In this document: in pieces, positions 1 to 8,722 of the stretch
How positions within the stretch are numbered: position 1 is the first letter of the stretch
Layout: each line of letters begins with the position of its first letter
IMG/VR virus record: IMGVR_UViG_3300006916_000275
Span: 1-28,218 of that record
Reading direction: 5' to 3' (one strand)
Length of the DNA: 28,218 nucleotides
Source of the DNA: a virus
Notes under the pieces: generated by a model
Database searches by the model: none
What the model saw: the letters and a program-made list of their open reading frames with translations, nothing else
Told to the model about the DNA's origin: nothing
Translations under genes and position numbers: made by a program

Positions 1-10
1 ACACCCTCAG
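1..10. repeat. Terminal direct repeat, left copy (circular closure)
   Basis: The first ten bases (acaccctcag) are identical to the last ten. Joining the window through one copy gives a 28,208-bp circle and keeps the scaffold gene open in frame across the join. It most likely marks the arbitrary cut of a circular or circularly permuted assembly, not a biological terminal repeat, which is usually much longer. Confidence 0.75.
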
Positions 11-245
11 CATCTACACTAAAAGTAGTGCCGTCTTCTAGGCTATATGTACCCTCAGGCATTGGTGTCTGCACACCGTCTTCTGATAGTATGTTAACTA
101 CTACACCTGCAGCTAGTTCATCAGCTTCAGATACTATAATTGTGCCGTCTGCTAACTTTCCTTCAAACATTAGCTGCACTTCTTGTGTTTCAGTTGCTTC
201 ATCATTTAAGCCTAAAGCAATACGTATTCTTTCTTTTAAGTCCAT
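1..245 (-). CDS. Capsid scaffold-like protein, N-terminal part (gene runs across the window ends)
   Basis: ATG at 245-243 opens a frame that runs off position 1 after 81 codons and continues at 28208 down to 27818, giving a 211-residue protein when the window is circularised. This part is acidic, with beta-type stretches around residues 30-81 (motifs LADGT, EGTYSLEDGT, VDAEG). The protein lies between the capsid protease and the major capsid protein, the usual place for a scaffold or capsid assembly protein. The 14-bp AT-rich motif at 270-283 lies 24 bases upstream. The scaffold role is inferred from position, acidity and the coiled coil in the other half; the sequence itself shows no catalytic motif. 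Confidence 0.75.
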   Translation of the reverse strand, partial: MDLKERIRIALGLNDEATETQEVQLMFEGKLADGTIIVSEADELAAGVVVNILSEDGVQTPMPEGTYSLEDGTTFSVDAEG

Positions 246-269
246 TTTAGATAGTTATTAAGGTGCTTT

Positions 270-283
270 TAGTATAATATATA
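270..283 (-). promoter_or_regulatory. AT-rich 14-bp motif, copy upstream of scaffold gene
   Basis: The minus strand reads TATATATTATACTA. Exact copies, with C or G at position 12, occur at 8661-8674, 9986-9999, 15063-15076 and 26144-26157. This one sits between the protease stop and the scaffold start, 24 bases from the ATG. It resembles an extended -10 element and may be a phage promoter, but an AT-rich translation-initiation element would look the same. Confidence 0.4.
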
Positions 284-290
284 ATTCAAG

Positions 291-1442
291 TTATTTTGTT
301 TCATTTTCACGCTTTACAATTCTTTCTGCCCATCGTAACATAACGTCACCCCCCCATAAGTTATATGATATAGTACCACAGTCATCCCAGTTACCTGTAT
401 CAAAGCCTTGTGCACGGCTTAGGTAACTGTATACACGCTTTACAGTTTTGAAGCTTATAGGCTTACGTGATGCTAACTGTTGGGCACGTACCTTGCCTGT
501 TTGTGTTGCACATTTGTTGCCACGTTCTTCGTTTTCAATTATAGCACGTTCTGCATTAGCACTTGCACCTTTAGGGTAGTCAGTATAACTAGCTAACATA
601 GTACATGTATCGTTAGCTTCTATATCTTCAATAACTTCCATTAGTGCCTTGACTATATCGTGGTTATTGCACGGCATATAATACAAGTCACCATCGACTT
701 GATGTTCATGTGTACCCTCACAGCCTAGTTCTTTAGCTGCTTCAATAGCATCTTTTATATCAGTGTATAAAGGTAAGCCACCTATTTCACCTACAGGTTC
801 TGCTAGCCTTTGTGTGCTTAGTGTTTGCATTTTGTCTACAAAGTAACCCTCTATACTAAGGCCTTTTAGTTCACCGTCTTTAATTCTGTTCCATACTTCA
901 TCATTCTCAATACGCATGCTTACTGCCCACGTGCCTACAGGTAAGTCGTAGCCGTATAGTGCAGTCTTGTCTGTTTTACTGTCTTGTACTATCCAGCTTT
1001 CAACAGTATACACACCTGTTACTTTTTCTTCATGCTGTATAGTTGCATTGTTAGTGTTTTGGTGCTTCATGTATGCTTCACTAGCTTTACGGACTGTATC
1101 AGCTGTAAAGTATACATAGTAGTCTTGACCTGTTTGTTCATCATACCTGTATATTTGCTTATACGGTATAAGTGCAGGGCTTACTAGTAACCTTTTTTCA
1201 TCATCTATAGCTGCTAGTGTTAGGTTGTTCTTTTGTTTATTAAAGTATACAAAGTTCTGTTCTATAGCAGGGCTACTAACTAAGCTTATCGCATCAATAG
1301 CTAGCTGTTCACTATCTTTGTCAATTACTAGTTCTACTATTTTATAGTTGCTGTTAGCAGCTTCACATTCAGCTAGTGTATTGTATCTACATGCACCGTC
1401 ACCGAACCTATATTTACCGTTACCACATTTTTTACAAGGCAT
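291..1442 (-). CDS. XkdF-like prohead protease
   Basis: A 383-residue protein resembling the XkdF family of putative phage serine proteases, which mature the capsid. The core at about residues 50-210 holds the family-like stretches AIDAISLVSSPAI, an ATIQHE segment, GVYTVESWIV, GTWAVSM and GLSIEGYF; the His and Ser in these are candidate catalytic residues. The N-terminus carries CxxC (residues 3-6) plus a third Cys near 18, possibly zinc-binding. A C-terminal domain (about 305-383) ends in a LWGGD...RWAER motif often fused to such proteases. It lies directly before the scaffold and capsid genes, as expected. Its upstream neighbour is the tape measure, 12 bases away, so tail and head genes are joined in one run. 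The family call is firm; the active site is not proved. Confidence 0.8.
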   Translation of the reverse strand: MPCKKCGNGKYRFGDGACRYNTLAECEAANSNYKIVELVIDKDSEQLAIDAISLVSSPAIEQNFVYFNKQKNNLTLAAIDDEKRLLVSPALIPYKQIYRYDEQTGQDYYVYFTADTVRKASEAYMKHQNTNNATIQHEEKVTGVYTVESWIVQDSKTDKTALYGYDLPVGTWAVSMRIENDEVWNRIKDGELKGLSIEGYFVDKMQTLSTQRLAEPVGEIGGLPLYTDIKDAIEAAKELGCEGTHEHQVDGDLYYMPCNNHDIVKALMEVIEDIEANDTCTMLASYTDYPKGASANAERAIIENEERGNKCATQTGKVRAQQLASRKPISFKTVKRVYSYLSRAQGFDTGNWDDCGTISYNLWGGDVMLRWAERIVKRENETK

Positions 1443-1454
1443 ATTTCTTTTATT

Positions 1455-3128
1455 TTATATTGTTGCTTTTTGTCTTATCTTATTCAAATTATTTTGACTT
1501 TCTGTTATATCGTCAGTCACTACAAACGCTTTGATTGCACCTATAGTAGCACCACCTGTACCAGTATCTAGTGTGCCACCATTAGCAAAACCTACACCAC
1601 CACCTGCTTCATTTATAGCACTTAGTAAAGGCTTGAACATACGTGTGCTTCGTGCATTTATTACAGTTTCACCTTTGCTAAGCCTAGCACTTACACTGTC
1701 ACTAGTACCAGTACCTGCACCCCTTACTACACCACCTCTAGCAAACTCAGGTTCAGGTGTTGCTGTTATAGCGTTAACTTGCTTGAGGCCTGCTGCTACA
1801 GCTAGTGCTGCAAAAGGTATACCTAAGGGTACACCAAACTGTGCTAAAGCCTTACTAGCTGCTTGATATGTATTGATAGTAGCTTGTGCTATTGCAGCTG
1901 CTTTGCCTGCTGCACTTTCTTTACCGAACACGTCTTGTGCTGTACTTAGGCCTGTCATTAAGCCATCCTGCATAGCTGCCTGTTTAGCCTTTGCGTTTTT
2001 TAATTCATCGTCATCAAGTTTCTTTTTGTCATCAGCTACTTTTTTATTTGCTGCTGCTAAATCATCTGCTGCTTTTTTGTCTAGTGCAGCTTGTTCACGT
2101 GTCAACGTTTCTATTTCAGTAGCTATCCTTTTACGTGTTTGGAACGACTGTGTCTGTAAGTTGATAAGTTCTACTTCTAACTGTGCTAACTCGTCAAAGT
2201 CTTCTTCTAAACTTTCGCCTAAGTCTACTTCAGCTTGCTTAGCAGCTAGCTTTTCTTTTTGTAACTGTATTGCTTTTTCTGTAGTAGCTATTTCTAAGTC
2301 ACTAGCCTTTTGAAGTGCTTCAAGCCTTTCGTCTAGTGTTTTATTTTCATCTAGTGCTTCAAAACGTGCTTTTTGTATTGCTTGTGCTGTCTTTGCTTTC
2401 TCTATACTAAACTCACGTTCAGCATCTTTTATCTTTTGTAATGCACCAGCTAATTCTATTGCTGCATTAGTTTCGTTCTTTATTTCAGTTGTAATTTCTT
2501 TAATTGAATTGGCAAAGTTTTTACGTTGTACTTCATCCATACCTGTAGCCACTTGTAGTGTAGCACTAGCAAAATCTTCTGCACCCTGTTTAACACCATC
2601 AAAGTCTAAATCTATAGCTGATTTAATTATTTTACCAAATGCTTTGAATTGGTCAATAGTACCCTCTATTCTATTTATAAGGTTTTCTTTTATAGTATTC
2701 CATAAACCTATGATTGCTTCTTTAGGGTTGCTAAAAGCATTAACTATTGTTTCACCTACTGCACTAAATCTATCTGTAAGTACTGCAACTGCTGCACCAA
2801 AGCCTTTAAATATTCTTTGTAATTGTTCAGCACCCCTTTTAGTATTTGTAAAGTATGCTATCAAGCTACCTATAGCTATCACAAAAGCACCTATACCAGT
2901 TGATATAAGGCCTGCTTTTATGCTACCGAACATAGCTTTTGCTGTTGGTATAATTTTAGCGAATGCACCTTTCACACTGTTAAGGCTAACACCCATTATA
3001 CTAAAGTTACCAGCTGCTTCTTTTGCTGCATCACTAGTTTCTGCAGTTGACTTTTTTACATTGTCTAAGTCTTTATTCGCTGCAGTAGCATCAGTCTTTA
3101 CACTTATTATTATTTCTTCTTTTGCCAT
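1455..3128 (-). CDS. Tail tape measure protein
   Basis: A 557-residue protein with typical tape-measure layout. A short Lys/Ala-rich N-terminus is followed by hydrophobic segments near residues 65-95, then a long charged helical and coiled-coil stretch (about 215-400) rich in Ala, Lys, Glu and Gln. A second Ala-rich hydrophobic part (about 410-460) leads to a Gly-rich C-terminus with GGVVRGAGTGTSDSVSARLSKGE, wording common near the end of tape measures. It sets tail length and helps DNA entry through the host envelope. At about 1.5 angstrom per residue it would give a tail near 80 nm, consistent with a siphovirus. The start overlaps a 51-codon gene by 19 bases. Confidence 0.9.
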   Translation of the reverse strand: MAKEEIIISVKTDATAANKDLDNVKKSTAETSDAAKEAAGNFSIMGVSLNSVKGAFAKIIPTAKAMFGSIKAGLISTGIGAFVIAIGSLIAYFTNTKRGAEQLQRIFKGFGAAVAVLTDRFSAVGETIVNAFSNPKEAIIGLWNTIKENLINRIEGTIDQFKAFGKIIKSAIDLDFDGVKQGAEDFASATLQVATGMDEVQRKNFANSIKEITTEIKNETNAAIELAGALQKIKDAEREFSIEKAKTAQAIQKARFEALDENKTLDERLEALQKASDLEIATTEKAIQLQKEKLAAKQAEVDLGESLEEDFDELAQLEVELINLQTQSFQTRKRIATEIETLTREQAALDKKAADDLAAANKKVADDKKKLDDDELKNAKAKQAAMQDGLMTGLSTAQDVFGKESAAGKAAAIAQATINTYQAASKALAQFGVPLGIPFAALAVAAGLKQVNAITATPEPEFARGGVVRGAGTGTSDSVSARLSKGETVINARSTRMFKPLLSAINEAGGGVGFANGGTLDTGTGGATIGAIKAFVVTDDITESQNNLNKIRQKATI

Positions 3129-3265
3129 TTGCCTAGTATTATACTATTGTACTTTGTTTTTTTATTGTATCGTGTTACTAAAGGTAGCACGTCTTGTAGG
3201 CTACTATATGCTACGTTAAGCATGTCACCGTGTATCTTAAATTTATCTGCAGCTAGTTTAGCCAT
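3110..3265 (-). CDS. Small 51-aa protein between fibre-like and tape-measure genes
   Basis: ATG at 3265-3263 lies inside the last codons of the 251-residue gene (8-base overlap). The frame ends with TAA at 3112-3110, inside the start of the tape-measure gene. The product begins MAKLAADKFK, is basic at its C-terminus (GKWQKKK) and has no membrane segment. It fills an otherwise empty 128-base gap and is coupled at both ends, which supports a real gene. I do not recognise it. Position suggests a small tail-assembly or tail-tip factor, but that is inference. Confidence 0.6.
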   Translation of the reverse strand: MAKLAADKFKIHGDMLNVAYSSLQDVLPLVTRYNKKTKYNSIILGKWQKKK

Positions 3266-4013
3266 TTCTTATTTCTGTTACTGTTAGTACTACGTTATAA
3301 TTGAGTGTACGGCCTGCTATACCTGTTACACTTATTTCTATATAGTCAGGTGTACTTGCTACTGGTGCTATACTATATACAACAGCAGATAAGCCACTAT
3401 CCCCACTGTTAACAAAGCCGCTGTCTAAAACCTCAGTCAATGTATTGTTAACATATTTATATAGGCCTAAACTTGTACGTAAAACTGCTTCATTGTTTGC
3501 ACTATCTAGTACTACACATTTACTCTCTATATAGTAGGCACTTTCATAACTTTCATCTATAAAAAACCTGTTGTCATTTACTAATTTTAGTTCAGTCGCC
3601 CTATCATCTGTAGTAGTGCCAGTATAAGTCAATATGAAATTCCTTGCTGTGTTACTTTCGTTGTATACACCGAACAATAAGCTGCCATCTAATTTAGTAT
3701 ATAAGTTATTACCTAGTACATTGTTATACATACCGTCAACAGTATTGTGGTAACCTTTTACACAGTTGTTATAGCCACCTACTTTATTATTAGCACCGTA
3801 TACTTTATTAGTTATGTTACTTACTGTGTTATTAGCACTATAGCTACGTGCCGTATTTTTGTTATATGTTTCTCGCCTATATGCATGACATTTACCGTTT
3901 ATAAAGTGGTAACCGTATGCACTGCAAGTAGCTAAGTCACCTGCACTGTCTTTGCCATTTTTAGTAAATGTGACTACACCATCTTCGTCAATTGATTTAA
4001 CCTTATCTATCAT
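3258..4013 (-). CDS. Fibre-like tail protein with seven-residue Asn/Val/Gly repeats
   Basis: A 251-residue protein. A Cys-bearing segment (CSAYGYHFINGKC, residues 30-42) precedes six tandem seven-residue repeats at about residues 61-102 of the form N-N-x-V-x-G-x. Such repeats recall the beta-roll head of trimeric YadA/Hep_Hag adhesins and the beta-helices of phage fibres. The remainder (about 105-251) is beta-rich with many Tyr, Thr and Asn residues and ends in a segment like a small beta-sandwich. It starts 4 bases inside the end of the 734-residue baseplate-like gene. A receptor-binding or tail-tip role is inferred from repeats and position. Enzymatic activity is not suggested. Confidence 0.6.
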   Translation of the reverse strand: MIDKVKSIDEDGVVTFTKNGKDSAGDLATCSAYGYHFINGKCHAYRRETYNKNTARSYSANNTVSNITNKVYGANNKVGGYNNCVKGYHNTVDGMYNNVLGNNLYTKLDGSLLFGVYNESNTARNFILTYTGTTTDDRATELKLVNDNRFFIDESYESAYYIESKCVVLDSANNEAVLRTSLGLYKYVNNTLTEVLDSGFVNSGDSGLSAVVYSIAPVASTPDYIEISVTGIAGRTLNYNVVLTVTEIRNG

Positions 4014-6214
4014 AACCTATACAGTTCAACAGTTGAAAATTTATTTTTGTCAGTATTATATTTTATTTTATTTACCCTATATAGTTGCTCATCTATACGT
4101 ACACTGTTAGCAAATGTAAAATTGAATATATCTTGTGCATTTAATTTTAACTTGATAGTATACAATAAGCTGTCAGTAGTATTGTACCTTTCTGCAAAAT
4201 AAGCTTCATAAAATTTGTTATATAAAGTATTGACAGGTGTACTACCTAAGTCAGGTGTATATAAAGGGTTGACTATACCGAAAGTCAAAGTATCAGTATC
4301 AGTGTTTGTATTTATTACGTCATTAGCATAGTGGTAGCCACTTGACCACTGTTCTAAATCGTGGTTAAACTGTGTAGGTGTATCACCTATCACTAGTACG
4401 TTTTGGTAGGGTGCAGTAACTGGGAAGTCATTTACTACACTATTTTTAAAAAATACACGTGGTTTGTTTTCGTATCCTTTTACCTGGTCACCATCTTCAG
4501 TGCCTACATGCATCATGTAACCTACGTCTAGAGAACCTTTATATTTTTGTACGTATGCAGGGGCAAACACTTCGAGCTGTATATCTAGTGTACTTACATT
4601 TTCACTATCTAACTGTAAGCTAAAGTTACCATAGTCACTTCCAGTAGCTAAGTTGTACCTATTTAAGTAATAGTCATCATCATCTTCTGCAAATAGTAAA
4701 TTGATATCTCTAGGTATTTTTATAGGTGCTATTTTAGCATCTTGCATATCAGCTTTGTAAGTCCAGTCAACAATAGTTCCTGCACTAGTGAAGTCCATGT
4801 AAGGTTCTATTTTCAATTTGTTTTCTACACTTGTAGGTTCTGCTACTAAGTTGAACATTTTAAAAGTATCACGTAAAATATCTACTAGCTTTATATTGCC
4901 TATTCTGTTACGTACCATACCGTCAGGGCTGTCAAGGGGCTGCAGCTGTAACCTAAGCTGATTGAAAGGGTTTTGTACAAAGCCACCACCACCAGTATTG
5001 ATAAATTGACAGCCGTTGCCACTAGCTTGAAACCTAACTTTTACTGTAGTGTTTTGTGAAATAACAATATCACCGAACATAGTCACAATAGGGTTGCTGT
5101 TAGGTGCTATGTTATATGTGTCTATAAGGTAGTCACCATCTGCCATAGTAGTACTACCTGTTACCTCAGCATACATATATATGTTCCTATAGAAATTGGT
5201 AGTATTTTTTAGCCTTAGGTAGTGCACTATAGATAAGCTGCCGTAAAAACTAGCTGTATATATATCAGTGCCTAAGTTGAAACTATTGTTAGTATCTTCT
5301 TGTGTATGTTGGTAGTCTTGTGCAGTAAAGCTAAATGTAGAAATATCAACAGGGTAGCCACCTGCTGTAAAGTCATCTATAGGGTCTACACTAACTTTTA
5401 CGTATTCATCATTAGCGTTAGCTACACCTGTGTCTTGGTAAAAACTAGGCTGTGTAGTGCAGTCAAAATATATTTTTTCAAAATATGTAGCATCATCAAA
5501 AAAGTCACTATCGTACTCAAAACCTGCAAAGTCAAAAATTTTGTCTATAACATATTTTAGCTTTAGGCATATAGGTGTATTGACCATTTCAATACCGTGT
5601 AGGTTTATGTTTTGGCCTACATTGAACGGGTCGTATAGTTCACTATTACCTACTATGTTATACATAACTGCATCAGTAGGTGCTGCAGTAGCTGAATAGC
5701 TTGCACCACTTGTAAAATTATCAGGCACGATACCTGTAGTCCATGATGTAGTGATGTTGTCAATACTACTTCCACCACCTATATCAGCATACTTTAGGTG
5801 CTGTATATCACCAAAAGTCAAGTCATTGATAGTGCTTTCACCTAGTAAGTCAAATAAGTTAGCTACTTTGTCATAGGCTACAATTTTATAGTAATAGTCT
5901 AAGCCTTTTTTGTCAACGCTTATCAACGTAAAAAAACCTGTCAACACATTTATACCGTCTACTTCAATTCTGCAGCTTACACGCTTGTAAGGGTTAAAAG
6001 TTGTAGTATACCTATCAGTGTTATAGTAGTGCTCAAAAAATTGGTTGTTAACCTTAGTAGCAGGTAACTGAAAGTCTTTACTATAGCCTGTATTTTTACC
6101 CTCAGTGCTTTGTACGTCATCAATAGCAAGTTCTATGCTGATGTTTTCATCACCCATAGTATCAAGCAAAGTTTCTATATCAGTGCCCTGTTGTATAGCG
6201 AATAGTTTTACCAT
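4010..6214 (-). CDS. Baseplate / distal tail-like protein
   Basis: A 734-residue structural protein with few Cys and many aromatic, Asn and Asp residues. The N-terminal segment around residues 25-110 (ISIELAIDDVQ, then a KDFQLPATKVNNQFF stretch) resembles tail-tip or baseplate proteins common in Bacteroidota siphoviruses. The C-terminus (NSVRIDEQLYRVNKIKYN) resembles the end of the same group. It lies between two other large tail genes and 3 bases from its upstream neighbour. It probably forms part of the tail-tip or baseplate complex; the precise equivalent (Dit, Tal or hub) cannot be told from sequence alone. Confidence 0.65.
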   Translation of the reverse strand: MVKLFAIQQGTDIETLLDTMGDENISIELAIDDVQSTEGKNTGYSKDFQLPATKVNNQFFEHYYNTDRYTTTFNPYKRVSCRIEVDGINVLTGFFTLISVDKKGLDYYYKIVAYDKVANLFDLLGESTINDLTFGDIQHLKYADIGGGSSIDNITTSWTTGIVPDNFTSGASYSATAAPTDAVMYNIVGNSELYDPFNVGQNINLHGIEMVNTPICLKLKYVIDKIFDFAGFEYDSDFFDDATYFEKIYFDCTTQPSFYQDTGVANANDEYVKVSVDPIDDFTAGGYPVDISTFSFTAQDYQHTQEDTNNSFNLGTDIYTASFYGSLSIVHYLRLKNTTNFYRNIYMYAEVTGSTTMADGDYLIDTYNIAPNSNPIVTMFGDIVISQNTTVKVRFQASGNGCQFINTGGGGFVQNPFNQLRLQLQPLDSPDGMVRNRIGNIKLVDILRDTFKMFNLVAEPTSVENKLKIEPYMDFTSAGTIVDWTYKADMQDAKIAPIKIPRDINLLFAEDDDDYYLNRYNLATGSDYGNFSLQLDSENVSTLDIQLEVFAPAYVQKYKGSLDVGYMMHVGTEDGDQVKGYENKPRVFFKNSVVNDFPVTAPYQNVLVIGDTPTQFNHDLEQWSSGYHYANDVINTNTDTDTLTFGIVNPLYTPDLGSTPVNTLYNKFYEAYFAERYNTTDSLLYTIKLKLNAQDIFNFTFANSVRIDEQLYRVNKIKYNTDKNKFSTVELYRL

Positions 6215-6216
6215 AT

Positions 6217-7632
6217 TTAGCCTTCTCTTTGTACCCTATAGTTATGTGACATTTCAACAGTTATAATATACTGTATGACTTTGTCATTTGCTGATGTTTG
6301 TTTTATATACTCACTTTCAGTTATTACTACACCTACCCACTCAGCAGTAGCACCTGTACCTACTTGCATTTGCACGTTAGGGCTAGTAAAACAGTGCTTC
6401 AAAAAGGCTGCTTCTTCTTCTGTTATAAAATCAGTGTTAGCTTCTATAGTTTCTTTTACTGTGTTTGTTAGCACTTGTGTACCACCAGTGTTTTCACTAT
6501 AGCTGTAACCGTAAGTGTCGCTATCTTGCCTATAGCCGTACTGTTGTTCATATGTACTACGCTTACTGTTGGAGCTTTGTGTGCTTTTTTTAGTAAAATT
6601 ATAGTAGTCCCATGCACCAAAACTATTCACCCATGCTAGCCTTAATGTATCAAAACCTTTACAGTCATCCTCTATAACTTTATAGTAATATATTTGTGAC
6701 TTGATAGCATTACTGTCATTTTCTAAAAATATACTGTAAAAAGCAGTATTGTCTAAGTTAGTTGTAGTTGTAATAGCCATATCTCTGAAATTCTGCATAC
6801 CTGCAGGTATCCATAGCAGCCCAGTACGTTGTGTCATACCAAAAGTACCTGCTACGTCTTCATAATTGTTATCTAGATTTTGAGAAGTTATGACAGCTTC
6901 ATTACTATCATAAAAATTATACTGCACCCTAGTCCAATTATTTATATGTGTGTGGTGGGTTCTATTGAAAGCAGCTATACTAGCATAGTCATTAGTCCTT
7001 ATTTTTTGCAGCTGGTGTTCACTAGTCACGTCTTGCATACTTACAAACGTTGCTACTATACCTGTAGCATCTGTCAATAGTTTACCACTAGCACTGTTAC
7101 ATTTGTGGTCTAGTATAAAAGTAGCATCGTTACCGTCTACATGCTGCCTAGTACCGTTGTATACAAAAAACTTTTTATCTATACCTGCTGTATGTGTCTG
7201 GTCAGTAGCATCTCTTAGTATAGTACTTTGCACACCGTTAACTTCGTATTCTTCACCACCACGCAAGTCTACTTGTATTAAGCTGTTTTTATTTTGGCTT
7301 ATAGTTACTATGTTATGTGTAGCATCTTTTTCTGCATTACTACCGTCTAAGTAAAAAGGTGTAACGTCAGTGCTTAAGTAGTCTTGAAAAATTTTTTCTA
7401 GGTGAAAGTTAGCCCTATCATATTCGTTAGGTGGTGCTTTTAGTGTAACTACTACAGTGCCATTTATACTGACTTCTAGTAAGTATTTTAGGTTAGTAGG
7501 TGTTATAAAACCTGTAGGGTACACATAGTATGTGCTTTGTGCATTATCTAAGCTGACTACATATTTTTGATATGCAGGGTATACACCCATTTCTAGTTTC
7601 GTGTTACTTAGTTGTACTGTGCTTTGTGGCAT
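6217..7632 (-). CDS. Tail-tip / baseplate structural protein
   Basis: A 471-residue beta-rich protein. The stretch WVNSFGAWDYYNF near residues 333-345, followed by a Ser/Lys/Tyr-rich segment, is like a conserved part of baseplate-type proteins in Bacteroidota phages. The C-terminus (VIQYIITVEMSHNYRVQREG) looks like a small beta domain. It sits immediately before the 734-residue tail protein and after the tail-completion gene, so a structural tail role is well supported by context. The specific role is inference. Confidence 0.6.
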   Translation of the reverse strand: MPQSTVQLSNTKLEMGVYPAYQKYVVSLDNAQSTYYVYPTGFITPTNLKYLLEVSINGTVVVTLKAPPNEYDRANFHLEKIFQDYLSTDVTPFYLDGSNAEKDATHNIVTISQNKNSLIQVDLRGGEEYEVNGVQSTILRDATDQTHTAGIDKKFFVYNGTRQHVDGNDATFILDHKCNSASGKLLTDATGIVATFVSMQDVTSEHQLQKIRTNDYASIAAFNRTHHTHINNWTRVQYNFYDSNEAVITSQNLDNNYEDVAGTFGMTQRTGLLWIPAGMQNFRDMAITTTTNLDNTAFYSIFLENDSNAIKSQIYYYKVIEDDCKGFDTLRLAWVNSFGAWDYYNFTKKSTQSSNSKRSTYEQQYGYRQDSDTYGYSYSENTGGTQVLTNTVKETIEANTDFITEEEAAFLKHCFTSPNVQMQVGTGATAEWVGVVITESEYIKQTSANDKVIQYIITVEMSHNYRVQREG

Positions 7633-7637
7633 CTTAT

Positions 7638-8156
7638 TTACATTTCTTTTGTTACTGTTCTTATAAAAGCTGCTGCATCTTGTGCATATGCTTTAGCAAA
7701 TTTTTTAGGCATTGTACGTAAGCCTTGATTCAGTGCATCAGTGAAAAAGTTACTAGGTGCTACACCGTATAGCTTTATACTACGTGCTATCAAAAATACT
7801 AAGCTTTTACGCTTTATAAAACGGCCTTTTTCATCACGTGCAGCTTTAAGGCCTTTACGTACTACCCACTTGTCTATCACGTTACTAGGTGGTTGCTTTG
7901 TAGTGTACTTATAAGGGCTTCTAGGTGCTTTTTTACTACTAACTGAACCCCTAACACCTTTATCTACTAAAGATGCGTAAGGTGCACCCAAAAAGCGTAA
8001 CTCAAGCACGCCTTGCTTTACGTTAAGATAGTAACCTAAACTACTGCCTAAGTCACCACTAGCGTTTTTACCTTGTGCATTGAGTATACCTTGTGCAGTC
8101 TTTACTACCTTTTTACCGAACAAGTCGAATACTTTTTTTACGTGCTTTGTCTTCAC
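7638..8156 (-). CDS. Tail completion protein, HK97 gp10-like
   Basis: A 172-residue basic protein with the YASLVDKGVRG stretch (about residues 60-70) typical of HK97 gp10-like neck or tail-completion proteins, then Lys/Arg-rich loops and a C-terminal helix. These proteins sit at the head-tail joint. The start is GTG at 8156-8154, sharing its first G with the TAG stop of the upstream gene (TAGTG), which is strong evidence for translational coupling. Downstream is the baseplate-like 471-residue gene. Confidence 0.7.
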   Translation of the reverse strand: MKTKHVKKVFDLFGKKVVKTAQGILNAQGKNASGDLGSSLGYYLNVKQGVLELRFLGAPYASLVDKGVRGSVSSKKAPRSPYKYTTKQPPSNVIDKWVVRKGLKAARDEKGRFIKRKSLVFLIARSIKLYGVAPSNFFTDALNQGLRTMPKKFAKAYAQDAAAFIRTVTKEM

Positions 8157-8611
8157 TATAATGTCGCTATAAATACTTCACAGTCTACTACAGCACTACC
8201 GTGTGCGTTATGCACAAATAAAGTTTCTATATCATCTTGTGATGTTATAGCTGCTTTGCTTGTAGCACCGTTGCCGTTAGGTGTAAAGTACACTGCACTA
8301 CAGCCTGCTTTGATTTCAGTAGCTGAAGATGTTGCACTAAAAGCTTTAGTCAATATCAAGTTTTCAGTGTCATCTAAATTAGTAACACGTAAGTACTTTA
8401 AGTCTTCTACGTCAAACTGATTGTCAGTTACTGTTGATATAAAGGTTGCTAGTGTTACTGATGAGCTAGCTGGTATGCTAAATATACGTTTAAACACGTT
8501 GCCTACACTTGCTATAGTTTTTGTAGTCGTTTGGTCGTATACAGTACCGTTTAGTGTCAAGTTTTCTGCTATTGCTACTGTAAGTGTAGCAGGTGTTACG
8601 GTTGTTGCCAT
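8156..8611 (-). CDS. Small beta-rich structural protein
   Basis: A 151-residue protein rich in Thr, Ala, Ser and Val, with predicted beta strands throughout and no clear motif. The composition fits a virion decoration or neck protein. Its leader is unusual: the 14-bp AT motif lies 49 bases upstream and a run of ATAA units directly precedes the ATG. This suggests its own strong expression signal. It is coupled to the tail-completion gene by TAGTG. I do not recognise a family. Confidence 0.5.
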   Translation of the reverse strand: MATTVTPATLTVAIAENLTLNGTVYDQTTTKTIASVGNVFKRIFSIPASSSVTLATFISTVTDNQFDVEDLKYLRVTNLDDTENLILTKAFSATSSATEIKAGCSAVYFTPNGNGATSKAAITSQDDIETLFVHNAHGSAVVDCEVFIATL

Positions 8612-8660
8612 TTATTTATTTATTTACTATTTATATTACTATTACTATTATCTTTTATTA

Positions 8661-8674
8661 TACTATAATATATA
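8661..8674 (-). promoter_or_regulatory. AT-rich 14-bp motif, copy upstream of the 151-aa structural gene
   Basis: The minus strand reads TATATATTATAGTA and is followed directly by TAAT, giving two overlapping -10-like elements. It lies in a 111-base gene-free gap, 49 bases before the ATG at 8611. Of the five copies this has the most ordinary promoter geometry. Confidence 0.45.
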
Positions 8675-8689
8675 TACATTGTTAGTGCC

Positions 8690-8709
8690 GTTTTGCTGTT
8701 GGGCAAAAC
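8690..8709 (-). other. Perfect 7-bp hairpin downstream of tail-terminator gene
   Basis: Arms gttttgc and gcaaaac pair perfectly around a 6-base loop. It lies 13 bases past the stop of the 163-residue gene. No T-run follows on the minus strand, so it is not a classical terminator; it may protect or process the upstream mRNA 3' end, with the AT motif restarting transcription just after it. Confidence 0.4.
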
Positions 8710-8722
8710 ATGTAAGTCACTG

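Noticed and set aside
1-10. Terminal 10-base identity as a biological terminal repeat or cohesive end
   Set aside because: It lies inside a coding frame that continues seamlessly; a random cut of a circular assembly explains it better.
3700-3840. Short tandem DNA repeats that might be a CRISPR or satellite array
   Set aside because: The repeats are in protein, not strict in DNA, and belong to the fibre-like gene frame.
8690-8709. Hairpin as a rho-independent terminator
   Set aside because: No T-run follows on either strand; kept only as a hairpin of unknown role.
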